A stretch of 64,000 bases of DNA, taken from the NCBI GenBank assembly GCA_958407995.1, contig CATYJU010000003.1, forward strand, positions 1 through 64,000, written 5' to 3'. The notes beneath the pieces were generated by a model. It made no database searches and was not told where the DNA came from. It was given only the letters and a program-made list of their open reading frames with translations. Each line of letters opens with the position of its first letter. The first letter of the stretch is position 1. This DNA comes from an uncultured Collinsella sp. (GTDB lineage: Bacteria; Actinomycetota; Coriobacteriia; Coriobacteriales; Coriobacteriaceae). Shown here piece after piece: positions 35,565 through 43,755 of this stretch. Position numbers and translations under genes: made by a program.

Positions 35565-36947
35565 ATGATCATTACTCTGTGTGGTGGCGGATCCACCTTT
35601 ACCCCCGGCATCGTCAAGTCCATCGCTCTGCGCAAGGACGAGCTCGACGTTGACGAGATTCGTCTGTACGACATCAACGAGGAGCGCCAGCGCAAGATCG
35701 GCGTGCTCGTGGACTGGATTTTGCACGAGGACCTCGGCCTGGACATCAAGCTCACGGTGACCACCGACAAAAAGACGGCTTTTACCGACGCGAGCTTCGT
35801 GTTTGCCCAGATGCGCGTGGGCGGCTACGCCATGCGCGAGCAGGACGAGAAGATTCCGCTGCGTCACGGCTGCGTGGGTCAGGAGACTTGCGGTTGCGGC
35901 GGCCTTGCCTACGGCATGCGCACCATCTTCCCCATGGTCGAGCTGATCGATGACGTTGAGAAGTACGCCAAGAAGGACTACTGGATTCTCAACTACTCCA
36001 ACCCTGCCGCCATCGTCTCCGAGGGCTGCCGTGTGCTGCGTCCCAACGCTCGTATCATCAACATCTGCGACATGCCGATCGCGATCATCGACGTGGTTTG
36101 CGCCGCGCTCGATATCGACAAGAAGGATGTCGAGTACGATTACTTTGGTCTCAACCACTTTGGTTGGTTCACCTCGATCCGCCACAAGGGCGAGGAGGTG
36201 CTCCCGCAGCTGCGCGAGTACATCAAGGAGCACCAGATCCTGCTGCCCGACTCCTACCTCAAGGGCATGGGCTCGCTCATGGCAAAGAAGCCCGAGGAGG
36301 CCACCGACGAGCACCCCGAGCAGAATCGCCACACCAAGGGCAGCTGGTACTACGTCTGGAAGGGCGAGTACGAGATCATGGAGTGCTTCCCGGAGTACCT
36401 GCCCAACACGTATCTGAACTACTACCTGCAGCAGAAGGAGTTCGTCGAGCATTCCAACCCCGAGCGCACCCGTGCTAACGAGGTTGAGGAGACGCGTGAG
36501 AAGAACCTCTTCGACGGCATCGACCACTACGAGAAGACGGGCGAGATCGACGAGAGCACGTTCTATGCGGGCAGCCACGGCGACTGGATTGCCGATCTGG
36601 CTATCGCTCTGAAGAACGACACCAAGCAGCGTTTCCTGGTCATTTGCGAGAACAAGGGCGCTATCCCCAACATGCCCTACGACGCTATGGTCGAGCTGCC
36701 TGCCTACATTGGCAAGAACGGCCCCGAGGTCATCAGCCGCGACAACATTCCTCTGTTCCAGCAGGGCCTCATGATGCAGCAGCTGAACTCCGAGAAGCTC
36801 GTGGTCGAGGCTACGATCGAGGGTTCGTACGAGAAGGCGCTTAAGGCCTTTACGCTGAACAAGACCGTGCCGTCGATGAAGGTCGCCAAGGAGGTTCTCG
36901 ACGACATGATCGAGGCCAACAAGGGTTACTGGCCCGAGCTTAAGTAA
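35565..36947 (+). CDS. 6-phospho-alpha-glucosidase (GH4, GlvA/MalH type)
   Basis: NAD+- and Mn2+-dependent family 4 glycosidase of 460 residues. It hydrolyses the phosphorylated alpha-glucosides delivered by the EIICB. The NAD fold is at the start (TLCGGGSTFTPG). CDMP in IINICDMPIA near residue 169 is the signature of the alpha-specific branch (the beta branch has CNVP/CNIP). Metal ligands include this Cys and a later His in FGLNHFGWF. The start ATG lies three bases after the EIICB stop and uses AAGGAG inside that gene. Confidence 0.95.
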   Translation: MIITLCGGGSTFTPGIVKSIALRKDELDVDEIRLYDINEERQRKIGVLVDWILHEDLGLDIKLTVTTDKKTAFTDASFVFAQMRVGGYAMREQDEKIPLRHGCVGQETCGCGGLAYGMRTIFPMVELIDDVEKYAKKDYWILNYSNPAAIVSEGCRVLRPNARIINICDMPIAIIDVVCAALDIDKKDVEYDYFGLNHFGWFTSIRHKGEEVLPQLREYIKEHQILLPDSYLKGMGSLMAKKPEEATDEHPEQNRHTKGSWYYVWKGEYEIMECFPEYLPNTYLNYYLQQKEFVEHSNPERTRANEVEETREKNLFDGIDHYEKTGEIDESTFYAGSHGDWIADLAIALKNDTKQRFLVICENKGAIPNMPYDAMVELPAYIGKNGPEVISRDNIPLFQQGLMMQQLNSEKLVVEATIEGSYEKALKAFTLNKTVPSMKVAKEVLDDMIEANKGYWPELK

Positions 36948-36994
36948 AGGCGGAAGACGCTGACGCAAAAGAGCCGCTGGCCGCATACCTAGAG

Positions 36995-37032
36995 CAATGC
37001 CCCGTCCACGTGATTGCGTGGGCGGGGCATTG
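36995..37032 (+). terminator. Strong hairpin after the GH4 gene
   Basis: CAATGCCCCGTCCACG pairs with CGTGGGCGGGGCATTG with a six-base loop. The T-run is weak (TCATTT). Confidence 0.7.
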
Positions 37033-37133
37033 TCATTTGGTAACGCGTTTTATCAAATATGGCATTTATCTGCGGTAATGTTCTTTTTCACCGCTGAGGG
37101 TGACATTTTATACCGCCTGCCGAACCGTGTGGA

Positions 37134-37154
37134 GACCTAACAACTTTTTAGGTC
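37134..37154 (+). other. Small hairpin in the leader of the hydrogenase operon
   Basis: GACCTAA and TTAGGTC form a perfect seven-base stem with a seven-base loop, 65 bases before the first gene. A second weak hairpin, GCGGT/ACCGC, lies near 37075-37095. Either may be a control site; no Rex box was recognised. Confidence 0.4.
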
Positions 37155-37218
37155 AGTGTTGTGCGTGTAGCAACTTCGCCCGGCCTCGCCTCTGGGCTGC
37201 CATGTGAGAGGGGATCTT

Positions 37219-39051
37219 ATGGCTCGACTGCACGTAATGGAACGCAGCCACGCTCAGGCCGTCATGGACGACCTGCACGATGCGCTTGGACGCCGTCTGG
37301 CGGTGAGTTCGCTCGCCCCGTGCCCTGTTGAGTTTACGGCGGCGCTCGTCAACCTGTGCTCCACCCAGAGCTGCGGCAAGTGCACGCCCTGCCGTGTGGG
37401 CCTGAGCGCGCTGAGCGATCTGCTCGCCGATGTGCTCGAGGGCCGCGCCGACGAGTCCACGCTCAATTTGATTGAGCGCACGGCCCGCACCATCTATCTT
37501 TCGAGCGATTGCGCCATCGGTTACGAGGCCGGTGCCATGGCGCTTACGGCTATCCGCGGTTTCCGCGACGATTTTGAGCACCATATCCGCGAGCACTCCT
37601 GTGGCTTTGACCGCGAGGCCCGCGTCCCGTGCGTTTCGGGCTGCCCGGCGCACGTCGACATTCCCGGTTACATTTCGCTGGTCGAGGCCGGCCGCTATGC
37701 CGATGCCGTCAAGGTCATCCGCAAGAACAACCCGCTGCCGCTCGTTTGCGGCCTGGTGTGCGAGCATCCCTGCGAGATGCACTGCCGTCGCGGCATGGTC
37801 GACGATCCCATGAACATCCTCGCCCTCAAGCGTTTTGCCGTTGAGCACAGCGACCTCAACGATTACAAGCCCAGCGTGGCCGACAACACCGGCAAGCGCA
37901 TCGCCGTGATTGGCGGCGGTCCGGCCGGCCTTTCCTGCGCCTACTACCTGGCCGTGATGGGCCATAAGGTGACGATCTTTGAACAGCGTCATCACCTGGG
38001 TGGCATGCTGCGCTATGGCATTCCCTGCTACCGCCTGCCGCGCGAGCGCCTGCAGGCAGAGATCGACTGGATCTTGAGCGCCGGCATCGACGTGGAACTC
38101 GACCACTCCGTCAACGGCGAGGAACTTGCCCGCCTGCGCGACGAGTTCGATGCCGTCTACCTGGCCATTGGCGCCCACAGCGATAAGAAGCTCGGCCTTC
38201 CGGGCGAGGAAGCGCTCGGCGTGGAGTCGGCCGTCAAGATGCTGCGCGCCATCGGCGACGACGAGCTGCCCGACCTGAGCGGCCAGCGCGTGTGCGTCAT
38301 CGGCGGCGGCAACGTGGCCATGGACGTGGCGCGCTCCGCCGTGCGCTGCGGTGCCGAAAAGGTGAGCATCGTCTACCGCCGTCGCATCTGCGACATGACG
38401 GCCCAGGACGCCGAGATCGCCGGCGCCCAGGCCGAGGGCTGCGAGGTGCTGGAGCTGACGGCCCCGCTCGCCATCGAGACGGGCGAGGACGGTCGCGTGA
38501 GCGGCCTGCGCGTGCAGCCGCAGATTATCGGCGAGCCCCGTCGTGGGCGTCCGGCCCCGCGTGCCGCCGCCACGCCCGAGCGCGTCATTCCCTGCGAGCG
38601 CGTGTTTGTGGCCATTGGCCAGGACATCGATTCCAAGCCGTTTGAGGAGATGGGCATTGCCTGCAAGTGGGGCTGCGTGGTCACCGACTCGGACGGTGCC
38701 GTGCCCAACTTCGACGGCCTCTTTAGCGGCGGCGACTGCCAGACCGGCCCCGCCACCGTTATCCGCGCCATCAACGCCGGCCGCGTGGCTTCGGCAAATA
38801 TCGACCGCTACCTGGGCTTCGACCACAAGATCAAGCTCGACGTGGAGCTGCCGACCGTCCAGTTTAAGGGCAAGCACGAGTGCGGCCGCTGCGAGCTGGG
38901 CGAGCGCGAGGCCGGCGAGCGTATTCACGATTGGAATCTGGTCGAGCAGGGTCTCACCGAGCAGGAGGCGCGCCAGGAGGCGAGCCGCTGCCTGCGTTGC
39001 GATCACTTTGGCTTTGGCGCGTTCCGCGGAGGGAGGAACCTGGAATGGTAG
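37219..39051 (+). CDS. NuoF-type cluster domain fused to GltD-like NAD(P)H oxidoreductase
   Basis: Electron-transfer partner of the hydrogenase, 610 residues. Residues 40-130 match the 4Fe-4S domain at the end of NuoF/HydB (STQSCGKCTPCRVGL). The rest resembles GltD/NfnB: the cluster cysteines (CVSGCPAHVD, then CGLVCEHPCEMHC), the FAD fold VIGGGPAGLSCAYYLA (about 227-243), the NAD(P) fold VIGGGNVAMDVARSA (about 361-375) and a closing Cys-rich tail (CGRCELG, CLRCDHFG). The NuoF flavin domain itself is absent. The ATG at 37219 follows GAGAGGGGAT. It overlaps the hydrogenase gene by seven bases. Confidence 0.9.
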   Translation: MARLHVMERSHAQAVMDDLHDALGRRLAVSSLAPCPVEFTAALVNLCSTQSCGKCTPCRVGLSALSDLLADVLEGRADESTLNLIERTARTIYLSSDCAIGYEAGAMALTAIRGFRDDFEHHIREHSCGFDREARVPCVSGCPAHVDIPGYISLVEAGRYADAVKVIRKNNPLPLVCGLVCEHPCEMHCRRGMVDDPMNILALKRFAVEHSDLNDYKPSVADNTGKRIAVIGGGPAGLSCAYYLAVMGHKVTIFEQRHHLGGMLRYGIPCYRLPRERLQAEIDWILSAGIDVELDHSVNGEELARLRDEFDAVYLAIGAHSDKKLGLPGEEALGVESAVKMLRAIGDDELPDLSGQRVCVIGGGNVAMDVARSAVRCGAEKVSIVYRRRICDMTAQDAEIAGAQAEGCEVLELTAPLAIETGEDGRVSGLRVQPQIIGEPRRGRPAPRAAATPERVIPCERVFVAIGQDIDSKPFEEMGIACKWGCVVTDSDGAVPNFDGLFSGGDCQTGPATVIRAINAGRVASANIDRYLGFDHKIKLDVELPTVQFKGKHECGRCELGEREAGERIHDWNLVEQGLTEQEARQEASRCLRCDHFGFGAFRGGRNLEW

Positions 39052-40856
39052 AGCCCAACAACACCACCGTCAGCGACAGCACCGAAAACGGAGCGCATAA
39101 CATGGTCAAGCTCACTATCGATAATTGCGAGGTCGTGGTGCCCGAGCACACCACGATCCTGGATGCGGCCAAGTCCGTCGGCATCCAGATTCCCACCCTG
39201 TGCTACCTGCGCGATCTGAACGAGATCGGCGGTTGCCGCGTGTGCGTGGTCGAGGTCGAGGGCTGCGACCAGCTGGTTGCAGCCTGCAACAACTACGTGC
39301 TCGACGGCATGGTGGTCCATACCAACAGTCCCAAGGCCCGCGAGGCCCGTCGCACCAACGTGCAGCTGCTGCTGTCCCAGCACGACTCGCGCTGTACGAG
39401 CTGTGTGCGCAGCGGCAACTGCAACCTGCAGACCATCGCCAACGACCTTGGCATTTTCTATCTGCCGTATCAAAGGCATTTGGCGGGCGAGGGCTGGGAT
39501 TTCGATTTTCCCATCATCCGCGAAAACGACAAGTGCATTAAATGCATGCGCTGCATCAAGGTGTGCGAGAGCGTGCAGGGCCTAGGGATTTGGGACCTGA
39601 CCAACCGCGCCACGCATACCGCCGTGGGTACCCGCGGGCGCGCACCGATCGGCAAGACCGATTGCGTCGCGTGCGGCCAGTGCATTACACATTGTCCGAC
39701 GGGCGCCCTGCGCGAGCGCGACGATACCGAGACCGTGTTTGACGCGCTCGCTAATCCCGACAAGATCGTGCTGGTGCAGATCGCGCCGGCCGTGCGCAGC
39801 GCCTGGGGCGAGGAACTCGGCATATCTCGCGAGGAGGCCACCGTTGAGCGCCTGGCCTGCGCGCTGCGCCGCGTGGGCTTTGAGTACGTGTTCGACACCG
39901 ATTTCTCGGCCGACCTCACCATTATGGAGGAGGGATCCGAACTGATCGAGCGCCTGGGCACCGCCGCCAAGGGCGAGGGCGACAGCCGCGGCTGGCCCAT
40001 GTTTACGAGCTGCTGCCCGGGCTGGGTGCGCTTTGTGAAGGCGCGCTATCCGGAGTTTGTCGACAGCCTGTCCACGTCCAAGTCGCCGCAGCAGATGTTC
40101 GGCGCTATCGCCAAGACCTACTACGCCAAGGTGCTGGGCGTGGAGTCCGAGCGCCTGTTCGTGGTGTCCGTTATGCCGTGCACGGCCAAGAAGGCCGAGT
40201 GCGCGCTGCCGAGCATGGTGGGCGAGGACGGCACGCCCGATGTGGACGTTGCGCTGACGGTGCGCGAGATGGTGCGCATGATCCGTGCGAGCCACGTGAG
40301 CGTTGACACGCTGGTCGAGGAGCCGCTCGATACGCCGCTGGGCTTTGGCACGGGCGCGGGCGTGATCTTTGGCGCCACGGGCGGCGTGATGGAGGCAGCC
40401 GTGCGCTCGGCATATTACCTGGTGACGGGCAAGAACCCCGATGCGGACTTCTTTACCGATGTGCGCGGCCTGGACGGCTGGAAAGAAGCCGTCGCCGATA
40501 TCGATGGCACCAAGGTGCGCGTCGCCGTGGCGCACGGGCTGGGTAACGCCGCCCGCCTGCTCGACGCGATTCGCGACGGCCGTGCGAGCTATGACTTCGT
40601 CGAGGTCATGGCGTGCCCGGGCGGCTGCGTCGGTGGCGGCGGTCAGCCCATCCACGACGGCTGCGAGCTGGCGGCCGAGCGCGGCCAGGTGCTGTGGGGC
40701 CTGGATGCCGCTGCGGACATTCGCTTCTCGCACGAGAACCCCGATGTTCAGGCGTGCTACCGCGAGTTTTTGGGCGCGCCGCTCTCGCCGCTGGCCGAGG
40801 AGTTGCTGCATACCGACCATCACGCCTGGTCGATGCCTAACGAGGGGAAGTGCTAA
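39045..40856 (+). CDS. [FeFe]-hydrogenase catalytic subunit
   Basis: Catalyses reversible H2 formation, 603 residues. The N-terminal 2Fe-2S domain (about 20-95) has CRVCVVEVEGC. It is followed by the His-Cys cluster (about 100-140, CTSCVRSGNCNLQ), two 4Fe-4S ferredoxin motifs (about 164-225, CIKCMRCIKVC and CVACGQCITHCP), and the H-cluster domain. All three H-cluster signatures are intact: TSCCPGW (about 321), MPCTAKKAE (about 376) and MACPGGCVGGGGQP (about 521). The proton-path Cys next to the first H-cluster Cys is present. The start with the better GGAGG site is used; an ATG 19 codons later is an alternative. The maturases HydEFG are not in this window. Confidence 0.95.
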   Translation: MVEPNNTTVSDSTENGAHNMVKLTIDNCEVVVPEHTTILDAAKSVGIQIPTLCYLRDLNEIGGCRVCVVEVEGCDQLVAACNNYVLDGMVVHTNSPKAREARRTNVQLLLSQHDSRCTSCVRSGNCNLQTIANDLGIFYLPYQRHLAGEGWDFDFPIIRENDKCIKCMRCIKVCESVQGLGIWDLTNRATHTAVGTRGRAPIGKTDCVACGQCITHCPTGALRERDDTETVFDALANPDKIVLVQIAPAVRSAWGEELGISREEATVERLACALRRVGFEYVFDTDFSADLTIMEEGSELIERLGTAAKGEGDSRGWPMFTSCCPGWVRFVKARYPEFVDSLSTSKSPQQMFGAIAKTYYAKVLGVESERLFVVSVMPCTAKKAECALPSMVGEDGTPDVDVALTVREMVRMIRASHVSVDTLVEEPLDTPLGFGTGAGVIFGATGGVMEAAVRSAYYLVTGKNPDADFFTDVRGLDGWKEAVADIDGTKVRVAVAHGLGNAARLLDAIRDGRASYDFVEVMACPGGCVGGGGQPIHDGCELAAERGQVLWGLDAAADIRFSHENPDVQACYREFLGAPLSPLAEELLHTDHHAWSMPNEGKC

Positions 40857-40858
40857 CG

Positions 40859-41914
40859 ATGCGCGCGTTTGATGTTGAGATGACGCGCCGGGGGTTTGCC
40901 TCGGCGCTCGCCGTGGGCGCGTTGTCGCTTGCGCTCGCGGGCTGTGGCGGCGGGGCTGTCGGTGCCGGGTCCGCCGCGGGCTCGGCTGCCACGGACGGCG
41001 CCGGTGCTGCTGCGGAGCCGGTTGAGGTGCACGTCGCCTCGCTCAAGGGCCCGACGTCGATCGGTCTGGTGAGGTTTATGGACCAGGCGGCGAGCGGCGA
41101 GACGGATAACGAGTTCGACTTTGTGATCAGCGCCGCAGCCGACGAGATCGTGCCCAAGGTCATTCAGGGCGATGTCGATATCGCCCTAGTGCCCGCCAAC
41201 GTGGCGAGCGTGCTCTACAACAAGACCGAGGGCGCGGTGCAGGTCATCGACATCAACACGCTGGGCGTGCTGAGCGTTGTGACGGGCGATGCGAGTGTGG
41301 CCTCGTTTGGCGATCTGGCGGGCCATACCGTCTATATGACGGGCAAGGGCACCACGCCGGAGTACGTCATGAACTACCTGCTGGAGCGCGCGGGCCTGAC
41401 CGGCCAGGTGACGCTCGAGTTTAAGAGCGAGCCCACCGAGGTGCTGTCGGCCCTGCTTTCCGATCCGTCTGCTGTGGGCGTGCTGCCCGAGCCGTTCAAG
41501 ACCGCCGCCATCGCCAAGAGCGAAGGCAAGCTGTCGGCTCCGGTAAGTCTGACCGATGTGTGGGATGAGCTGGCAGGTGACACGGGCTCGCGCCTGCTGA
41601 CGGGCGTGACCGTGGTACGCCGCGCGTTTGCCGAGGAGCATCCCGACGCCGTGGCGGAATTCTTGCGCTGCCATGAGGCGAGCGTGAAAGCCGTCAATGC
41701 GGCGCCGGCAGATTGGGCTCAGGCCGTGGTCGATGCGGGCATCGTGGATAACGCCACGATTGCCGAAAAGGCGATTCCCGGGTGCATGCTCGTGTGCCAG
41801 ACGGGGAAGGATATGAAGGCGGCGCTCGGTGGGTACCTGCAGGTGCTGGCCGATGCGGACGCGAGCGCCGTGGGCGGCAAGCTCCCGGCTGACGATTTCT
41901 ACTACATGGAGTAG
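40859..41914 (+). CDS. ABC transporter substrate-binding lipoprotein (Tat-type signal)
   Basis: A 351-residue extracellular binding protein of the nitrate/sulfonate/taurine (SsuA/NMT1-like) fold. The N-terminus carries TRRGFAS, a twin-arginine motif, followed by a hydrophobic helix and lipobox LAGC, so it is probably exported folded and lipid-anchored at Cys 25 or so. The body shows the two-lobe pattern (DIALVPANVASVLYN, VYMTGKGTTPEYVMNYLL). It starts three bases after the hydrogenase stop and is followed by its own transporter. The substrate is unknown; linkage to the hydrogenase suggests a redox cofactor, metal complex or sulfur compound. Confidence 0.85.
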   Translation: MRAFDVEMTRRGFASALAVGALSLALAGCGGGAVGAGSAAGSAATDGAGAAAEPVEVHVASLKGPTSIGLVRFMDQAASGETDNEFDFVISAAADEIVPKVIQGDVDIALVPANVASVLYNKTEGAVQVIDINTLGVLSVVTGDASVASFGDLAGHTVYMTGKGTTPEYVMNYLLERAGLTGQVTLEFKSEPTEVLSALLSDPSAVGVLPEPFKTAAIAKSEGKLSAPVSLTDVWDELAGDTGSRLLTGVTVVRRAFAEEHPDAVAEFLRCHEASVKAVNAAPADWAQAVVDAGIVDNATIAEKAIPGCMLVCQTGKDMKAALGGYLQVLADADASAVGGKLPADDFYYME

Positions 41915-41917
41915 CCC

Positions 41918-43294
41918 GTGCGTGCGTTTGCTCGACAAATGACAGAGCGTATGAAGGCGGTGGCGGCAGCGGGTGCCGTCGCCGCCTTTTGGCTTGCCGT
42001 GTGGGTGCTGGTGGCGGGTCTCGTGGCGCAGCCGCTGATTTTGCCGGGGCCGGGCGCTGTTGCGGTGGCGTTGCTGCGCCTGGTGTGCGATGCCAGCACG
42101 TGGGCGATTCTGATGGGCTCGGGTGTGCGGATTCTGGGCGGGCTGGCGCTTGCCGCGGTGTGCGGCGGCGTGCTGGCGGGAGTCTCGGTGCGGTCGCGTG
42201 CGTTTGCGCACATGGTGGCTCCGGCACTGTCGTTTGTAAAGGCGACGCCGGTTGCCTGCGTGGTGGTCCTGCTGCTCATTTGGTTGGGGTCGGCACGTGT
42301 GAGCATCGCGGCGGTCTTTTTGATGGCGCTGCCGGGCGTATATTTCTCGCTGGTCGAGGGTTTGACGCAGGTTGATCAGTCACTGGAGCAGATGTTTCGT
42401 CTGCATGGAGTGCGGGGCTGGCGACTGTTTTGCGCTCACACCTGGCGCGAAGTCCTGCCGTTTGTGCTTTCGTGCGCCCGCGCCGTGATCGGCATGAGTT
42501 GGAAGGCCGGTGTGGCGGCGGAGCTCATCGGCATGGCGACGGGCACCGTGGGTGAGCGCATCTATCAGGCAAAGCTTTTGATTGAGACGGCTGATCTGCT
42601 GGCTTGGACCGTGCTGGTCGTTGCCGCCTCGTGGGCTTGTGAGCGCGTGCTGGTGTGGCTGCTGCGGGTTTCGGGACCCGTGGCGTGGCGCGTGGCCGTG
42701 CGGGCGCATGGGCATGGATTGCGCGGGCGTGCGGGGGCTGCGAGCGATAGCGCTGCGGCGGAGCTTGCGCTTGCCGTGGGCGATCGCGCGCCCTGGGCGC
42801 CGGCGCTGGATGGTCTGGTGCTCAACGTGCCCGCGGGTGGGCGTATCTGTGTGATGGGCGCTTCGGGCATGGGCAAGTCGACGCTGCTTTCGTTGGCAGC
42901 GGAGGAGTGCGCGCCGTGCTCCATGGTGTTTCAGGATGTACGCCTGGTAGAGGGCGCCTCGGCTTTGGATAACGTGCTGGTGTGCGCCGACGCGCGCGTG
43001 GACGCCTCGAGTGCCGCGGCCCTGTTGCGCCTGCTGGTGCCGGGGGTCGATGTGCATGCTCGTGTGGCCGAGCTCTCGGGCGGGCAGCGCCGTCGCGTCG
43101 AGATTGCCCGAGCCCTGCTGTGTCCGGGCGGCGCAGTGATTCTGGACGAGCCCTTTACCGGCCTAGATACCGCTGCGCGCGACGCATGCGCCGAGGTTGT
43201 GCTCGACTTGCTCGACGGCCGCATGCTGTTGCTTGCTACGCACGATGCCGTCGACGCTCAGGCCCTCAATATCTCGGACATCATCACGCTCTAA
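41918..43294 (+). CDS. Fused ABC permease-ATPase (SsuC-SsuB-like in one chain)
   Basis: A 458-residue protein that joins two normally separate subunits. Residues 1-255 are a permease with about six membrane helices and the ABC coupling stretch near EQMFRLHGVRGWRLF. Residues 265-458 are a short ATPase with Walker A GASGMGKST, signature LSGGQRRRVEIARA, Walker B AVILDEPFTGLD and the switch His in LLATHD. The reading frame is open throughout, with no sign of a frameshift. The GTG at 41918 uses GGAG in the end of the preceding gene. A dimer of this chain would give a whole importer. Confidence 0.88.
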   Translation: MRAFARQMTERMKAVAAAGAVAAFWLAVWVLVAGLVAQPLILPGPGAVAVALLRLVCDASTWAILMGSGVRILGGLALAAVCGGVLAGVSVRSRAFAHMVAPALSFVKATPVACVVVLLLIWLGSARVSIAAVFLMALPGVYFSLVEGLTQVDQSLEQMFRLHGVRGWRLFCAHTWREVLPFVLSCARAVIGMSWKAGVAAELIGMATGTVGERIYQAKLLIETADLLAWTVLVVAASWACERVLVWLLRVSGPVAWRVAVRAHGHGLRGRAGAASDSAAAELALAVGDRAPWAPALDGLVLNVPAGGRICVMGASGMGKSTLLSLAAEECAPCSMVFQDVRLVEGASALDNVLVCADARVDASSAAALLRLLVPGVDVHARVAELSGGQRRRVEIARALLCPGGAVILDEPFTGLDTAARDACAEVVLDLLDGRMLLLATHDAVDAQALNISDIITL

Positions 43295-43367
43295 ATACTT
43301 ACTCAGCAACAAAATGATCCGTTTTTTCTCCGTCCCCATAGGGTTGGGTATGGTATTCTATCTGCGG

Positions 43368-43386
43368 GGTAATACTTAGGATTACC
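43368..43386. promoter_or_regulatory. Inverted-repeat operator candidate before the antitoxin-like gene
   Basis: GGTAAT and ATTACC are separated by seven bases, with a third GTAATACC half-site just after it. It lies 125 bases before the RelB/DinJ-like gene and resembles an autoregulatory antitoxin operator. Confidence 0.5.
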
Positions 43387-43510
43387 AAGTAATACCAACG
43401 CAGTAGAAACAAACTCCAGATGCGGGCCAATCGGGTTGCCTTCACAGCCCGTCGCCCAGCCGCGTGGCCCGCATCTATCCGCACCACCGTCGTTTCAAAA
43501 AGGAAGCGCC

Positions 43511-43732
43511 ATGGCAGAACACATGACCCCGGTTGTCGCGAAGGTCTTGCCCGAGGAAAAGGCGGCCTTCGCGGCGGCAACCCAACTCGTAGGCACCACG
43601 CCGTCCAACGCCATCCGCATGTTCATCGCCGCCTTCAATCGCTGCGGCACCTTTCCGTTCGACATTTCGCCCAGCGGGGCCTTTGGCAAAGACTGTCCCC
43701 AACAGCTAGTCGTTGAAGAACGTCCCCAATGA
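43511..43732 (+). CDS. RelB/DinJ-like antitoxin, no toxin gene beside it
   Basis: A 73-residue protein with a ribbon-helix-helix-like N-terminal part (about 5-45: LPEEKAAFAAATQLVGTT, then a helix with IRMFIAAFNRCGTFPFDI). The FPF ending is typical of RelB/DinJ. The last 16 residues are encoded by P38 repeat DNA, so the native C-terminus was probably replaced. The next gene is a CPBP protease and no RelE/YafQ-like toxin is visible. The ATG follows AAAGGAAG. Confidence 0.65.
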   Translation: MAEHMTPVVAKVLPEEKAAFAAATQLVGTTPSNAIRMFIAAFNRCGTFPFDISPSGAFGKDCPQQLVVEERPQ

Positions 43733-43745
43733 CTAGTCGTTGGGA
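43692..43745. repeat. P38 repeat, copy 2 (partly tandem)
   Basis: GTCCCCAACAGCTAGTCGTT is followed by AAGAACGTCCCCAATGACT and AGTCGTTGGGA. These are one and a half units of the palindrome at 18056-18093. The repeat overlaps the end of the antitoxin-like gene and the ribosome site of the next gene. Confidence 0.75.
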
Positions 43746-43755
43746 GGAGGTCGGC

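Noticed and set aside
33885..36986. Minus-strand open frame of about 1,030 codons opposite the EIICB and GH4 genes
   Set aside because: No domains, no ribosome site, and the plus-strand operon is complete.
37075..37200. Rex redox-sensor operator before the hydrogenase operon
   Set aside because: Only GTTG...CAAC at about 37158-37174 was seen, which does not match the Rex consensus well enough.
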